DNA from: Dehalococcoidia bacterium
GTDB taxonomy: Bacteria > Chloroflexota > Dehalococcoidia > GIF9 > UBA5629
Assembly (NCBI GenBank): GCA_028715025.1
Contig: JAQTLG010000030.1
Coordinates: forward strand, 1-10,464
Direction of reading: 5' to 3'
DNA: 10,464 nt
In this document: positions 1 through 6,631 of the stretch, in pieces
Layout: each line of letters begins with the position of its first letter
How positions within the stretch are numbered: the first letter of the stretch is position 1
The notes under the pieces: generated by a model
Databases searched by the model: none
Seen by the model: the letters and a program-made list of their open reading frames with translations, nothing else
What the model was told of the DNA's origin: nothing
Translations under genes and position numbers: made by a program

Positions 1-433
1 GATGCCCGTCATGACCTACGTCCTCGCCTCCGTCCCCCAGCGAATGACGGCGCAGGCCTCGGCCCTGCTGAACGTGTCCAGGACGATCTTCGCTTCTCTG
101 GGCATAGCGGTCTTTGCCACCATGCTCGACACCTTCCAGAAAACCAACCTGTCGATGATGGTGCAGACCGTAACCCCGGATTCAGTGATAGCCCTGCAGG
201 TGTTGTCGCAGATGCAGGTTTACTTTATGCAGCTGGGTATGACTCTGCAGGCGGCCCAGCAGGCGGCGGTCACCTATCTATTCCAGTATGTGAATTTACG
301 GGCCAGCGTCATGGCCTTCGAGATGGATTACGTGATCAGCGCTATGGTGGTTATTGCCGGCATTATACCGGCCCTATTCTTGCCTTTCGGCCGCGTAAAG
401 AAAGCCGGCGGGCCGGCTATACCGATGGAATAA
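1..433 (+). CDS. EmrB/QacA-type MFS exporter, C-terminal end (partial)
   Basis: This is the last 144 or so codons of a drug:H+ antiporter-2 (DHA2) major facilitator protein of the inner membrane, which exports small toxic molecules using the proton gradient. The frame is open to the left edge, so the ATG at base 2 is internal. The visible part begins with 'MPVMTYVLASVP', followed by 'ASALLNVSRTIFASLGIA', which matches the EmrB region between its late helices from memory. A periplasmic loop with 'QLGMTLQAAQQAA' and a final hydrophobic segment (about residues 112-127) follow. The same layout (loop, then last helix, then a short basic tail) closes EmrB. It is not the same protein as the second MFS gene at 1449-2831, which has a shorter final loop. 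Its stop is only 3 bp from the stop of corA on the other strand. The substrate cannot be told. The family call is firm. Confidence 0.85.
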   Translation, partial: MPVMTYVLASVPQRMTAQASALLNVSRTIFASLGIAVFATMLDTFQKTNLSMMVQTVTPDSVIALQVLSQMQVYFMQLGMTLQAAQQAAVTYLFQYVNLRASVMAFEMDYVISAMVVIAGIIPALFLPFGRVKKAGGPAIPME

Positions 434-436
434 CAC

Positions 437-1432
437 CTAAATCCACTTTTTCCTGTGGAAATAGAGCAGCATGCCTCCGGCCACCAGCAGCATCAGTAGA
501 AGCACGCCCGGGTAGCCCCATTCGGAATTCAGTTCCGGCATGTAGCGGAAGTTCATGCCGTAGAGACCTACGATGAAGGTAAGTGGAATGAATATGGTGG
601 CGACCACGGTCAGCACCTTCATCACTTCGTTGGTCCTGTTGCTCATGCTGGAGAGGTAGATGTCTATCAGGCTTCCCACCATCTCCCGCGTGTTCTCTAT
701 CAGGTCCATGGCCTCGAAGATGCGGTCGTAAACGTCGCGAAAATAGGCTACAGTCTTCTCCATGATGAGCGGTGAGTCCTTTTTTCCCAACTCGCTCAGT
801 ATCTCCCTCACCGGCCATACATACTGTCTCAATTGCATCATGCTCTTCTTGATGCCCTGGATGGAATTGAGCGTCTGGCGTGTCGGATTGGCCATCAATT
901 CGTCCTGCTTGTCCTCAATCAGGTCGCCGAAACTCTCGATGGTGTTGAAATAGTTATCCACGATGGTATCTATGATGCGGCAGGCCAGGAAGTCAGGTCC
1001 CATTTTGCGTACGACCGAGCCGGCGATCTTTATTTCGGCGCGCAAGTCCCCGAAAAAATCCCCCGGGCTTTCCTGGAAGGTTACCAGGAAGTTCTTGCCG
1101 AATACGATGCTGAGCTGTTCCGCTTCGATCGAGCTGCTGGCTTTATTGAACTCGAGCATTTTAAGGATTATCAGCATGTAGCTGCCGAAGTCTTCCTGCT
1201 TTACCCTATGCCCCGTGTTGGCGATATCCTGTATGGTCAGCTCGTGCAGGTTAAAGATACTGCCGATCGATTGCAGCAGATTGGCATCTGTGACGCTGTC
1301 GACGTTGATCCATGTGATGCCGGATTTCTCTCTGCAGGCACCGCAGTCTTCGATGGAAGCGCCGGTCACGATCTGGTAATCAGTTTTATCGTAGTAGATG
1401 ATGCTGATTGCGGAAGCTTCTGGTTCACTCAT
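437..1432 (-). CDS. corA: CorA family magnesium/divalent cation transporter
   Basis: CorA forms a homopentameric inner-membrane channel for Mg2+ (some members carry Co2+, Ni2+ or Zn2+). The protein has 331 residues from the chosen start. It has a large soluble N-terminal domain with a long helical stalk rich in charged residues, then two C-terminal membrane segments. The selectivity signature GMN is at residues 292-294 (bases 551-559) in the context 'LYGMNFRYMPEL', the usual family form, followed by the second helix and a basic tail 'HRKKWI'. I chose the ATG at 1432 ('MSEPEASAIS') because it falls 16 bp after the stop of the upstream MFS gene. An in-frame ATG at 1492 would add 20 residues but would overlap that gene by 44 bp. 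The Shine-Dalgarno is weak (GGAACGGG upstream). It is the third gene of a leftward unit after nitroreductase and MFS. No riboswitch room exists in front of it, so regulation would come from the operon promoter. Confidence 0.93.
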   Translation of the reverse strand: MSEPEASAISIIYYDKTDYQIVTGASIEDCGACREKSGITWINVDSVTDANLLQSIGSIFNLHELTIQDIANTGHRVKQEDFGSYMLIILKMLEFNKASSSIEAEQLSIVFGKNFLVTFQESPGDFFGDLRAEIKIAGSVVRKMGPDFLACRIIDTIVDNYFNTIESFGDLIEDKQDELMANPTRQTLNSIQGIKKSMMQLRQYVWPVREILSELGKKDSPLIMEKTVAYFRDVYDRIFEAMDLIENTREMVGSLIDIYLSSMSNRTNEVMKVLTVVATIFIPLTFIVGLYGMNFRYMPELNSEWGYPGVLLLMLLVAGGMLLYFHRKKWI

Positions 1433-1448
1433 AAGTACCCGTTCCGAT

Positions 1449-2831
1449 TCAATGTGTTTTTCCCCTTGCCATCGAGGCAAATATACCACCAATGCAGAGT
1501 GCCGTAAAGATGGCGAAGGCCGTCTGCAGGCTTTGGACGTACTGCGGATACACTTCAGGTGTGACCTGAACGCGTCCCATGAAAAGGGAGATCAGCAGCA
1601 TGGCGATACCCAGGCTGAACATCTGGCCGGTGAGGCGCATGGTGGCGAGCGTGGCTGATGCTACTCCCAGCGATTTCTTGTCCACAGAGCTCATAACCGC
1701 GTTGATATTGGGCGAGGAGAAGAGGGCGAAGCCTGCGCCAAGCATTATCAGACAGAATATAATGTACCATGTGGCGGTATCCGCTCCGATAAACATCAGC
1801 AACAGCAATCCGGCGGCTGTCAGCGCCATGCCCGCAGAGGCGAGCAGACGTGGCTCGATCCTGTCTGAGAGGCGGCCGGTGAGAGGCGAGAAGACGGCTT
1901 GGACCACCGGCATGGCTACCAGCACGATACCGGCGTCGGCCGGTGTCAATCCTTTGATATATTGCAGGTACAGGCTGAGTAAAAAGCCTACTGCGAAGGT
2001 GGCGCTGTAGTTGATGAAGGCTGCCAGGTTTGAAAAGGCGAATACCTGATTGTGGGCAAAGAGGGTTATGTCGAGGATAGGGCTGATGTTCAAGGTCTCC
2101 CATTTAAGGAAAATGAGCAATATGACCAGCCCTGACCCCAGAGAGACGAAGCCGTGCGTGGAGGGTAACTCGGAAAGCCCGTACATCAACGCCACCAGCC
2201 CCGCGCCGTAGATAACCGAGCCGAAGAGGTCGAACCTCTCACCACGCGCCTCGGCCCACTCGGGCTTCAGTTTCCAGATAGTTACCACCACCAGCAGCGT
2301 GCAGAGCAGCGTATTGAGCCAGAAGATGCTGCGCCATCCCATGTACTGCGTCATTATGCCGCCCAGGAAGGGGCCCAGCGACAGTCCCAGGTAGGTGATA
2401 GCGATATTGATACCCATAGCCCGGCCCCTTTCGCCCGGCGGGTAGACTGAGGAGATAATGGCCGCACTTGTGCCGAAGAGCATCGCCCCGCCCACTCCCT
2501 GCAGCACGCGCGCGGCGATGAGTACCGGGGCTGACCAGGCCAGCGCGCAGATCACCGAGGCCCCACCGAAGACTACGCCTCCCCAGATAAAGACCTTTTT
2601 TCGCCCGCTGATGTCCGCGATGCGGCCCAGCGGAATTAGAAAAACCGCTGCCGAGAGGATGAAGGATGTGGCGATCCAGCTGAGCGTAATTGCGTCGGTG
2701 GCAAACTCCATGCCCATTGTAGGAAGCGCGATGTTGATCGATGCCGACATGAAAGGCGTAAGGAAAGCCGCGATGGAGGTCACCAGCAGTACGGCCGTCT
2801 TGTGGTCTTCAATTTTGGGTAGTGTATCCAT
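1449..2831 (-). CDS. MFS exporter, DHA2 (EmrB/QacA) family
   Basis: This is a complete 460-residue inner-membrane transporter of the major facilitator superfamily, of the length usual for 14-helix drug:H+ antiporters. Motif A is 'LGRIADISGRKK' (residues 68-79). 'ARVLQGVGGAM' (about 107-117) is the arginine-containing helix-4 motif. 'GLSLGPFLGG' (about 149-158) is the antiporter motif C. 'GWRSIFWLN' follows, as in EmrB-like proteins. The C-terminal half has 'SSPNINAVMSSV' and 'GVASATLATMRLTGQ', typical of DHA2 members. It starts 17 bp after the nitroreductase stop and ends 16 bp before corA, so the three genes are probably one transcript. No clear Shine-Dalgarno precedes the ATG. Neither an EmrA-like adaptor nor a regulator lies next to it, so it probably works as a single-component exporter. 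The substrate is unknown. Confidence 0.9.
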   Translation of the reverse strand: MDTLPKIEDHKTAVLLVTSIAAFLTPFMSASINIALPTMGMEFATDAITLSWIATSFILSAAVFLIPLGRIADISGRKKVFIWGGVVFGGASVICALAWSAPVLIAARVLQGVGGAMLFGTSAAIISSVYPPGERGRAMGINIAITYLGLSLGPFLGGIMTQYMGWRSIFWLNTLLCTLLVVVTIWKLKPEWAEARGERFDLFGSVIYGAGLVALMYGLSELPSTHGFVSLGSGLVILLIFLKWETLNISPILDITLFAHNQVFAFSNLAAFINYSATFAVGFLLSLYLQYIKGLTPADAGIVLVAMPVVQAVFSPLTGRLSDRIEPRLLASAGMALTAAGLLLLMFIGADTATWYIIFCLIMLGAGFALFSSPNINAVMSSVDKKSLGVASATLATMRLTGQMFSLGIAMLLISLFMGRVQVTPEVYPQYVQSLQTAFAIFTALCIGGIFASMARGKTH

Positions 2832-2848
2832 GTGCTCAGCGGCCAGGT

Positions 2849-3643
2849 CTATTTCACGCTAAATCGAGCCACCTGTGGATGTGTTAAGAAGTCCCAGTTA
2901 CCTGTAGCGCCACGGTTCAGAGCGCCCAGCTCGATGTGCAGCATGGCTATCCCACAGTCCAGCCGCCTGGCTACGTTGAATTCAGGCCCGCGGTCTTTTA
3001 CGTACACCGTGATGCTGTGCTCTTCAACCAGGAAGCCCCATGGCTGACGGTTCATAGCCGACGGGGCCAGACGGGCTGCTTCGACTGCCGACCTTGCCCA
3101 GGCTGGCCAAGAGGATTGAGGTAGCCCGCTGACCATGGCGGTCAACGGCTTGCGCTGGTGGTTGCTGCCGAAGCCGGTTAATACCTTCTCCTCAAATGAC
3201 CACTTCTCGGTAGTGTGGCCTACCGGCGATACGCAGATAAGCTTCTCAGTTTTTTCCAGCTTTATTATGGATTTTACGGCCCTGGTATTATAGGTCAGCG
3301 CCACCCAGCATGTGCCCAGGTCGAGCGAAGTAGCCCCGAGTATAGCGGCCTCACCCGTGTAGCCCATTTTCTCCTGCATGTTGGGATTGGAAGTATCGCC
3401 TATGAAGGCTAAAAAAGCCGGCGCATTCTTGATGTTTCCATAGAAACCAAGCGCGTTGGCGAAGATATCGTCGGGCGGCTCGTCGATGAACTCCACACGC
3501 ACACCGTTAAAGGGTCTGAAACCACTGCACACTTCGTGCAGGCGCTGCCTGGCCTCCGCTGCTATGGGCCTGTCCTTCTGGTATTGGCGGCGGGAGCGCC
3601 TGACGTTGATGGCCGGGTACCAGTACGGCTGTATTTCCAGCAT
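2849..3643 (-). CDS. TM1586-type nitroreductase family flavoprotein
   Basis: The 264-residue protein has the marks of an FMN-dependent nitroreductase-fold protein. 'RRSRRQY' is at residues 15-21, corresponding to the RRSxRxF phosphate-binding region. A 'GEAAILGATSLDLGTCWV' segment (97-114) matches the usual 'LAAxxLGLGTCW' helix. 'APSAMNRQPW' (193-202) is the FMN-contacting loop, and 'LDCGIAMLHIELGA' is at 228-241. In ordinary nitroreductases the APSAxNxQPW loop precedes the LGLGTCW helix. Here it follows, which is the two-half-domain arrangement of the 'putative TM nitroreductase' group named after Thermotoga TM1586. Reaction and substrate are unknown; reduction of nitro compounds or another NAD(P)H-dependent reduction is only a family expectation. 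It is first in the unit with MFS and corA. The ATG at 3643 has no Shine-Dalgarno, but a perfect TATAAT ends 11 nt upstream, so the message may be nearly leaderless. Confidence 0.85.
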   Translation of the reverse strand: MLEIQPYWYPAINVRRSRRQYQKDRPIAAEARQRLHEVCSGFRPFNGVRVEFIDEPPDDIFANALGFYGNIKNAPAFLAFIGDTSNPNMQEKMGYTGEAAILGATSLDLGTCWVALTYNTRAVKSIIKLEKTEKLICVSPVGHTTEKWSFEEKVLTGFGSNHQRKPLTAMVSGLPQSSWPAWARSAVEAARLAPSAMNRQPWGFLVEEHSITVYVKDRGPEFNVARRLDCGIAMLHIELGALNRGATGNWDFLTHPQVARFSVK

Positions 3644-3654
3644 AGTTAGATATT

Positions 3655-3660
3655 ATTATA
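3655..3660 (-). promoter_or_regulatory. Putative -10 box for the nitroreductase-MFS-corA unit
   Basis: On the minus strand a perfect TATAAT ends 11 nt before the ATG at 3643. It sits in the short inverted sequence GATAT-AATA-ATATC. No good -35 box is found at 16-18 bp (CAATGA at 17 bp; ATGACC at a short 15 bp). The distance would place transcription start 4-6 nt before the ATG. Confidence 0.4.
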
Positions 3661-3676
3661 TCTGATTTATATACAG

Positions 3677-3704
3677 GTCATTGCCAGGAGCGCAGCGACG
3701 CAGG
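3677..3704 (+). repeat. Degenerate copy of the GTCATTGCGAGG interspersed repeat
   Basis: The 28 bases starting with GTCATTGCCAGGAG match the start of the element beginning at 3714 at 24 of 28 positions, in the same direction and 37 bp apart. The second half of the unit (the GCAATC part) is lost, so it looks like a decayed neighbour copy. Confidence 0.75.
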
Positions 3705-3712
3705 GTAGGAAT

Positions 3713-3800
3713 TGTCATTGCGAGGAGAGCAGCGACGAAGCAATCTTGTACGTGATTGCGGGGACACCGGATTGCCACGGCCTTCGGCCTCGCAATGACA
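3713..3800. repeat. 88-bp MITE-like interspersed element with 13-bp terminal inverted repeats
   Basis: The ends TGTCATTGCGAGG (3713-3725) and CCTCGCAATGACA (3788-3800) are perfect 13-bp inverted repeats. Inside, GCAATC (3740-3745) pairs with GATTGC (3754-3759) around an 8-nt loop. ATTGC (3771-3775) pairs with GCAAT (3792-3796) around an inner GGCC-TTC-GGCC hairpin (3779-3789). The left half is the 'GAGGAGnGCAGCGACGAAGCAATC' form and the right half, inverted, is the 'GAGGCCGAAGGCCGTGGCAATC' form. I remember both as interspersed repeats in many environmental bacterial genomes, including Dehalococcoidia. It ends four bases beyond the tatC stop and lies between tatC and the nitroreductase promoter. 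It codes for nothing visible. No run of T follows the hairpins on either strand, so it is not a classical terminator, though transcripts crossing it would fold strongly. Confidence 0.8.
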
Positions 3801-3804
3801 TTTA

Positions 3805-4521
3805 TCAAACAGCCTTGCGCTTCTCAACTAGTCGCGCCAGCAGGATGCTGAGCAGGTACAGTATGATCAACGGCAGTGCCACCAGCGTCTGGTTGACGGG
3901 ATCGAGAGTGGGCGTGATCAACGCGCCCAGCACAAAGGCCAGAATGACAGCCCATTTCCATTGATTTGCCAGCCATTTCCAGGAGAGTATGCCCAGCCTG
4001 GCCAGGAAGGTAGTGATAACGGGAGTCTCGAATACCAGGCCGATGGCCAGCAGCAGCCTGGAGACGAGCGAGATATAGTTGCCTATCCTGATCTGGGGAG
4101 TGGCTATGTCCGCGCCGAAGCTGAGCAGGAATTGCATGGCGGGCGGTATAAGCACGAAATAGCCGAAAAGGACTCCCACCGCGAACATCAATATGATGAA
4201 GGGCAGGATTATCCAGACATATTTTTTCTCCTGCGCTGTGAGGGCCGGCGTCACGAAGGCTATTAGTTCATATATCAGCACGGGCATGGATATGATGATG
4301 CCGCCGATCAGGCATACCTGCATATAGGTGCTCAGCATTTCGGTCACCTCTACGAAAATCAGGCTTACTCCGCCGGCGGGTTTGATGAGTATGGCGAAAA
4401 GCTGATCGGCGAAGGCGAAGCAGATGATGACGCCGGCGGCAATGGCTATCAGGCTGACTATTAAACGTCGCCTTAATTCTTCAAGGTGCAGCGAGATGCC
4501 TTTGGAATTCGATACGCTCAT
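3805..4521 (-). CDS. tatC: Sec-independent protein translocase subunit TatC
   Basis: TatC is the multi-spanning core of the twin-arginine translocase. With TatB it binds the RR signal peptide and then recruits TatA. At 238 residues it is of normal length with six predicted helices. The N-terminal signal-binding motif 'HLEELRRRL' is at residues 12-20, matching the E15/R17 region of the E. coli protein. P48, F89, E98 ('FVTPALTAQE'), E165 ('LVFETPV') and D207 ('TPTLDPVNQ') correspond to the classical conserved positions. One oddity is that the last helix reads 'LPLIILYLLSIL', where many TatC proteins have an acidic residue after the aromatic (LYE or LFE). It starts 10 bp after the tatB-like stop, without a clear Shine-Dalgarno, which suggests translational coupling. 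Its likely clients are encoded just upstream (DUF362 lipoprotein, polyferredoxin). Confidence 0.95.
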   Translation of the reverse strand: MSVSNSKGISLHLEELRRRLIVSLIAIAAGVIICFAFADQLFAILIKPAGGVSLIFVEVTEMLSTYMQVCLIGGIIISMPVLIYELIAFVTPALTAQEKKYVWIILPFIILMFAVGVLFGYFVLIPPAMQFLLSFGADIATPQIRIGNYISLVSRLLLAIGLVFETPVITTFLARLGILSWKWLANQWKWAVILAFVLGALITPTLDPVNQTLVALPLIILYLLSILLARLVEKRKAV

Positions 4522-4531
4522 GGGGTGGGAT

Positions 4532-4762
4532 TCAGGGCTTTGCCTGATCCGAGCGCCTGTCCACCGTGCCGTGTCCGCCCGGTTTCTCTCCTTCCAGTTC
4601 TTCGTTCAGTTTTTCTTGTATATCCGAGGCGTCTTTTGAAAGGTTGCGCATGACGTTGCCGGCCGTCCTGCTTATCTCCACGATGCGTTTGGGCCCGAAA
4701 AGCACAAAGGCAATAAGGAGGATGAAAATTATCTCCGGCAGGCCTATTCCGAAAAAATCCAT
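4532..4762 (-). CDS. tatB: TatA/TatB family subunit, TatB-like
   Basis: This 76-residue protein has one N-terminal membrane helix ('IGLPEIIFILLIAFVLFGP', about residues 6-24), the hinge FGP, and then an amphipathic helix with acidic and basic residues and a polar tail. This is the TatA/B architecture. The FGPKR hinge and the position between tatA and tatC point to the TatB role, which is to hold the TatC-bound precursor. The usual 'LP' after the hinge is replaced by 'IV' ('FGPKRIVEISRTAG'). The tail is shorter than in E. coli TatB. The ATG at 4762 has only a distant GAGG (12 nt away). The 47-bp gap after tatA contains no evident promoter. Sequence alone does not safely separate TatA from TatB in this phylum, so the symbol is tentative while family membership is firm. 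Confidence 0.85.
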   Translation of the reverse strand: MDFFGIGLPEIIFILLIAFVLFGPKRIVEISRTAGNVMRNLSKDASDIQEKLNEELEGEKPGGHGTVDRRSDQAKP

Positions 4763-4809
4763 GGCTTACAACTGCCTCATAGGAGTGGTTGGAACGGCGA
4801 TTGTTAAGA

Positions 4810-5025
4810 TTATGTTTTAGAGTTGTCCTTGTCCGCAGCCCCGGCATCGGCCTTGCTTAGATTATTCGTCTTATCTTTGTCACCCTCGCCCGAAGCGCCT
4901 TTGCGGAAATTGCGTATGGCTTTGCCCAGGGCTTCGCCGATCTGGGGCAGCCGCGCCGCGCCGAAAACAAGCAGCACTATAACCAGGACAAGTAACAGCT
5001 CAGGTATGCCGAAACTGCGAAACAT
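4810..5025 (-). CDS. tatA: TatA, pore-forming subunit of the twin-arginine translocase
   Basis: The 71-residue protein has a single membrane helix ('IPELLLVLVIVLLVFG', about residues 7-22), the FG hinge and the classical amphipathic helix 'AARLPQIGEALGKAIRNF' with the LPxIGxxLGxAIRxF pattern. A highly charged Asp/Lys/Ser tail follows. This is the canonical TatA that assembles around a TatBC-substrate complex. The ATG at 5025 has a good Shine-Dalgarno (AGGAAG, bases 5032-5037) 6 nt away. It is the first of three consecutive tat genes. The 100-bp gap to the polyferredoxin stop contains a promoter candidate, so tatABC may be transcribed both on its own and by read-through. Confidence 0.93.
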   Translation of the reverse strand: MFRSFGIPELLLVLVIVLLVFGAARLPQIGEALGKAIRNFRKGASGEGDKDKTNNLSKADAGAADKDNSKT

Positions 5026-5079
5026 AGCTCACTTCCTGTTCAAATAAGTCGCATCTTTATAGAAGATACGTACGGGTAA

Positions 5080-5108
5080 TTTCTAACACAAATACGCTGC
5101 TTAGTCAA
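5080..5108 (-). promoter_or_regulatory. Putative sigma-70 type promoter for tatABC
   Basis: On the minus strand TTGACT (5103-5108) is followed after exactly 17 bp by TAGAAA (5080-5085), which is preceded by TGT as an extended -10 element. The -35 has 5/6 and the -10 has 4/6 consensus bases. The start would fall about 50 nt before the tatA ATG. It lies in the 100-bp gap after the polyferredoxin gene. Confidence 0.45.
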
Positions 5109-5125
5109 AAGAGCTAATCGTATGC

Positions 5126-6631
5126 TCAGACCGTGACGCGGATGGCGGCCTCTCCTTCCACCGGACACTTGTATTCGCACAGGCCGCAGCCGATGCAGCG
5201 CCCCGGCTGGACCGTAGGACGCTGTAGATATATCTTGCTTCCGTCCTCCTTTGTCACCTCGACGCTGCTCAGCCGGACGGCCTTGTGCGGCACGGGGCAC
5301 ATCTCCTCGCAGACGATGCAGGGGGTGTTCTTGGCCCAGGGCAGGCAGCGGTCCCGATCGATGAAGGCCCTGCCGATAACCGTGACCTTTTTCCGGGGCA
5401 GTGGCAGTTCGGGGATGGCGGCTGTCGGGCAGGTTTTGCCGCAGGCATTACAGGAGTACTGGCAGAAGCCGCTGCGCATAACCAGCACAGGAGTCCACAC
5501 GGTTTCGCCGCCCGCCTCCAGTTGAGAGGGTTGTATAGCGCCGGTGGGGCAGGCCTTTATGCACTCGCCGCAGCGTATACATTTAGCCGTCATATCCTGT
5601 TCGGTTGAGCCAGGCGGACGTATCAGGTACTGGCTGTGCCGACTGAAGATGTTGAGCTTTAAGAGCACTGCCAGCAGTATACCCGTGCCCAGTCCCAGTA
5701 AAAGCTGGCGTCGCACCGGGTCGTAGCTGTTGAGCTTGGAGGCCTTATATACGGGCCCGAAATCGCTGGTCGAGCAGGGGCAGGAGTCCATGCATTTCAG
5801 GCACATTATGCATTCGCCCGGATCGCTTGAGCAGTCCTTCTCCCTCTTTATTGTGCCCGTGGGGCAGACATCCTGGCAGAGCTTGCATTTGATACAGCTT
5901 GCATTAACGCGGCGACGCACAATGCTTACTTTACTTAGCAGGCCGTAGAAGGCACCCAGCGGGCAGAGGTAACGGCACCAGAAGCGCTCGGCCAGAAAGT
6001 TGAGCAATATGAGAGCGATGAAGATGCCCCCGAAGATCAGTCCGTCGCGGTAATACAGCGGGTCGGCGGGCAGCAGCGATGATCTGACAGCCGTGTCGAA
6101 GCGTGACAGCGGCTCCTGCAGTGCAGGTACGTTGTTCATCACAGACTCCACCGCGTTGATTATAAAGTCCAATGCGGGCCAGACGGCTGTTGAGAAAGTG
6201 CGCACAAATATCGTCATAGGATCGAATATCAACAATGTGAGGTTGGCGAGAATAGCCGCGCTTGCGATGGCGAGTAGTATGATATATTTGATCGATCTCC
6301 AGCTGTCCGCTATCTTGATTTTTTTACTCCGCCAACTGTTGAAGGAGAACCATTCCAGCAGCGTACCCATAGGGCAGAGCCAGCCGCACCAGGCGCGACC
6401 CAGGATCAGCGCCAGGACGATGATTACAAGTGAGATGACCAAATATGGCTGTAAGCTTCTTCCTGCTATGGCGCCGGCCAGCATGGCTAATGGGTCCAGC
6501 CTCATCAGCAGCGGCACGCCGCCTAAGAAAAGGACGATGAAGCCCAAGAAGAAGATGATCTGAACTGCCGTGCGCAGTTTGAGCCAGCTTCGCGCATTCC
6601 AGCCGGCGGTGTTATTTTTCTCAGCTGCCAA
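5126..6631 (-). CDS. NapH-NapG-like fused membrane polyferredoxin with internal twin-arginine motif
   Basis: The 501-residue iron-sulfur protein probably carries electrons between a quinol or cytoplasmic donor and an extracytoplasmic acceptor. The NapH-like part has four helices (about 21-43, 63-80, 115-136, 198-214), with CGWLCP (82-87) and CRYLCP (219-224) as the paired CxxxCP motifs. Two [4Fe-4S] motifs follow (C246/249/252/256 and C274/277/280/284). Then 'VRRQLLLGLG' with R307-R308 begins a fifth helix (311-326). The NapG-like C-terminus has four cysteine groups: 351/354/357/361; 390/394/397/401 with Cx3C spacing; 429/438/441/445; and 479/482/485/489. Four preceding helices leave the RR in the cytoplasm, as Tat export of the last domain needs. 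The start is TTG at 6631, supported by AAGGA 8 nt upstream. The next ATG (residue 43) would remove helix 1. It overlaps the DUF362 stop by 11 bp. No nap catalytic subunit is nearby, so nitrate reduction is not implied. Confidence 0.88.
   Translation of the reverse strand: MAAEKNNTAGWNARSWLKLRTAVQIIFFLGFIVLFLGGVPLLMRLDPLAMLAGAIAGRSLQPYLVISLVIIVLALILGRAWCGWLCPMGTLLEWFSFNSWRSKKIKIADSWRSIKYIILLAIASAAILANLTLLIFDPMTIFVRTFSTAVWPALDFIINAVESVMNNVPALQEPLSRFDTAVRSSLLPADPLYYRDGLIFGGIFIALILLNFLAERFWCRYLCPLGAFYGLLSKVSIVRRRVNASCIKCKLCQDVCPTGTIKREKDCSSDPGECIMCLKCMDSCPCSTSDFGPVYKASKLNSYDPVRRQLLLGLGTGILLAVLLKLNIFSRHSQYLIRPPGSTEQDMTAKCIRCGECIKACPTGAIQPSQLEAGGETVWTPVLVMRSGFCQYSCNACGKTCPTAAIPELPLPRKKVTVIGRAFIDRDRCLPWAKNTPCIVCEEMCPVPHKAVRLSSVEVTKEDGSKIYLQRPTVQPGRCIGCGLCEYKCPVEGEAAIRVTV

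Noticed and set aside
437..1492. Longer corA start at 1492
   Set aside because: It would overlap the MFS gene by 44 bp and add 20 residues with no family match; the ATG at 1432 fits better.
833..1507. Open frame of 224 codons on the + strand opposite corA
   Set aside because: It is antisense to a well-supported corA, has no family resemblance and no Shine-Dalgarno; such mirrors are expected in GC-rich coding DNA.
1555..2103. Open frame of 182 codons on the - strand in another frame within the MFS gene
   Set aside because: It is Pro/Arg/His-rich, typical of an out-of-frame reading of a membrane protein gene.
3771..3796. Rho-independent terminator after tatC
   Set aside because: The hairpin is real but no T-run follows on either strand, and it is part of the interspersed repeat.
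3677..3800. CRISPR array
   Set aside because: Only two direct units, unequal in quality, plus an inverted one; no regular spacers and no cas genes.
4518..4847. 109-codon frame overlapping tatA and the tatB-like gene
   Set aside because: It lies on the same strand but shifted; the Arg/Thr-rich translation has no membrane helix, and both real tat genes cover it.
5126..6505. ATG start at residue 43 of the polyferredoxin instead of TTG
   Set aside because: It would delete the first membrane helix and reverse the topology; AAGGA at 8 nt supports TTG.
5126..6631. Part of a nitrate reductase (nap) operon
   Set aside because: The similarity is to the electron-transfer subunits only; no NapA, NapB, NapC or NapD gene is in the window.
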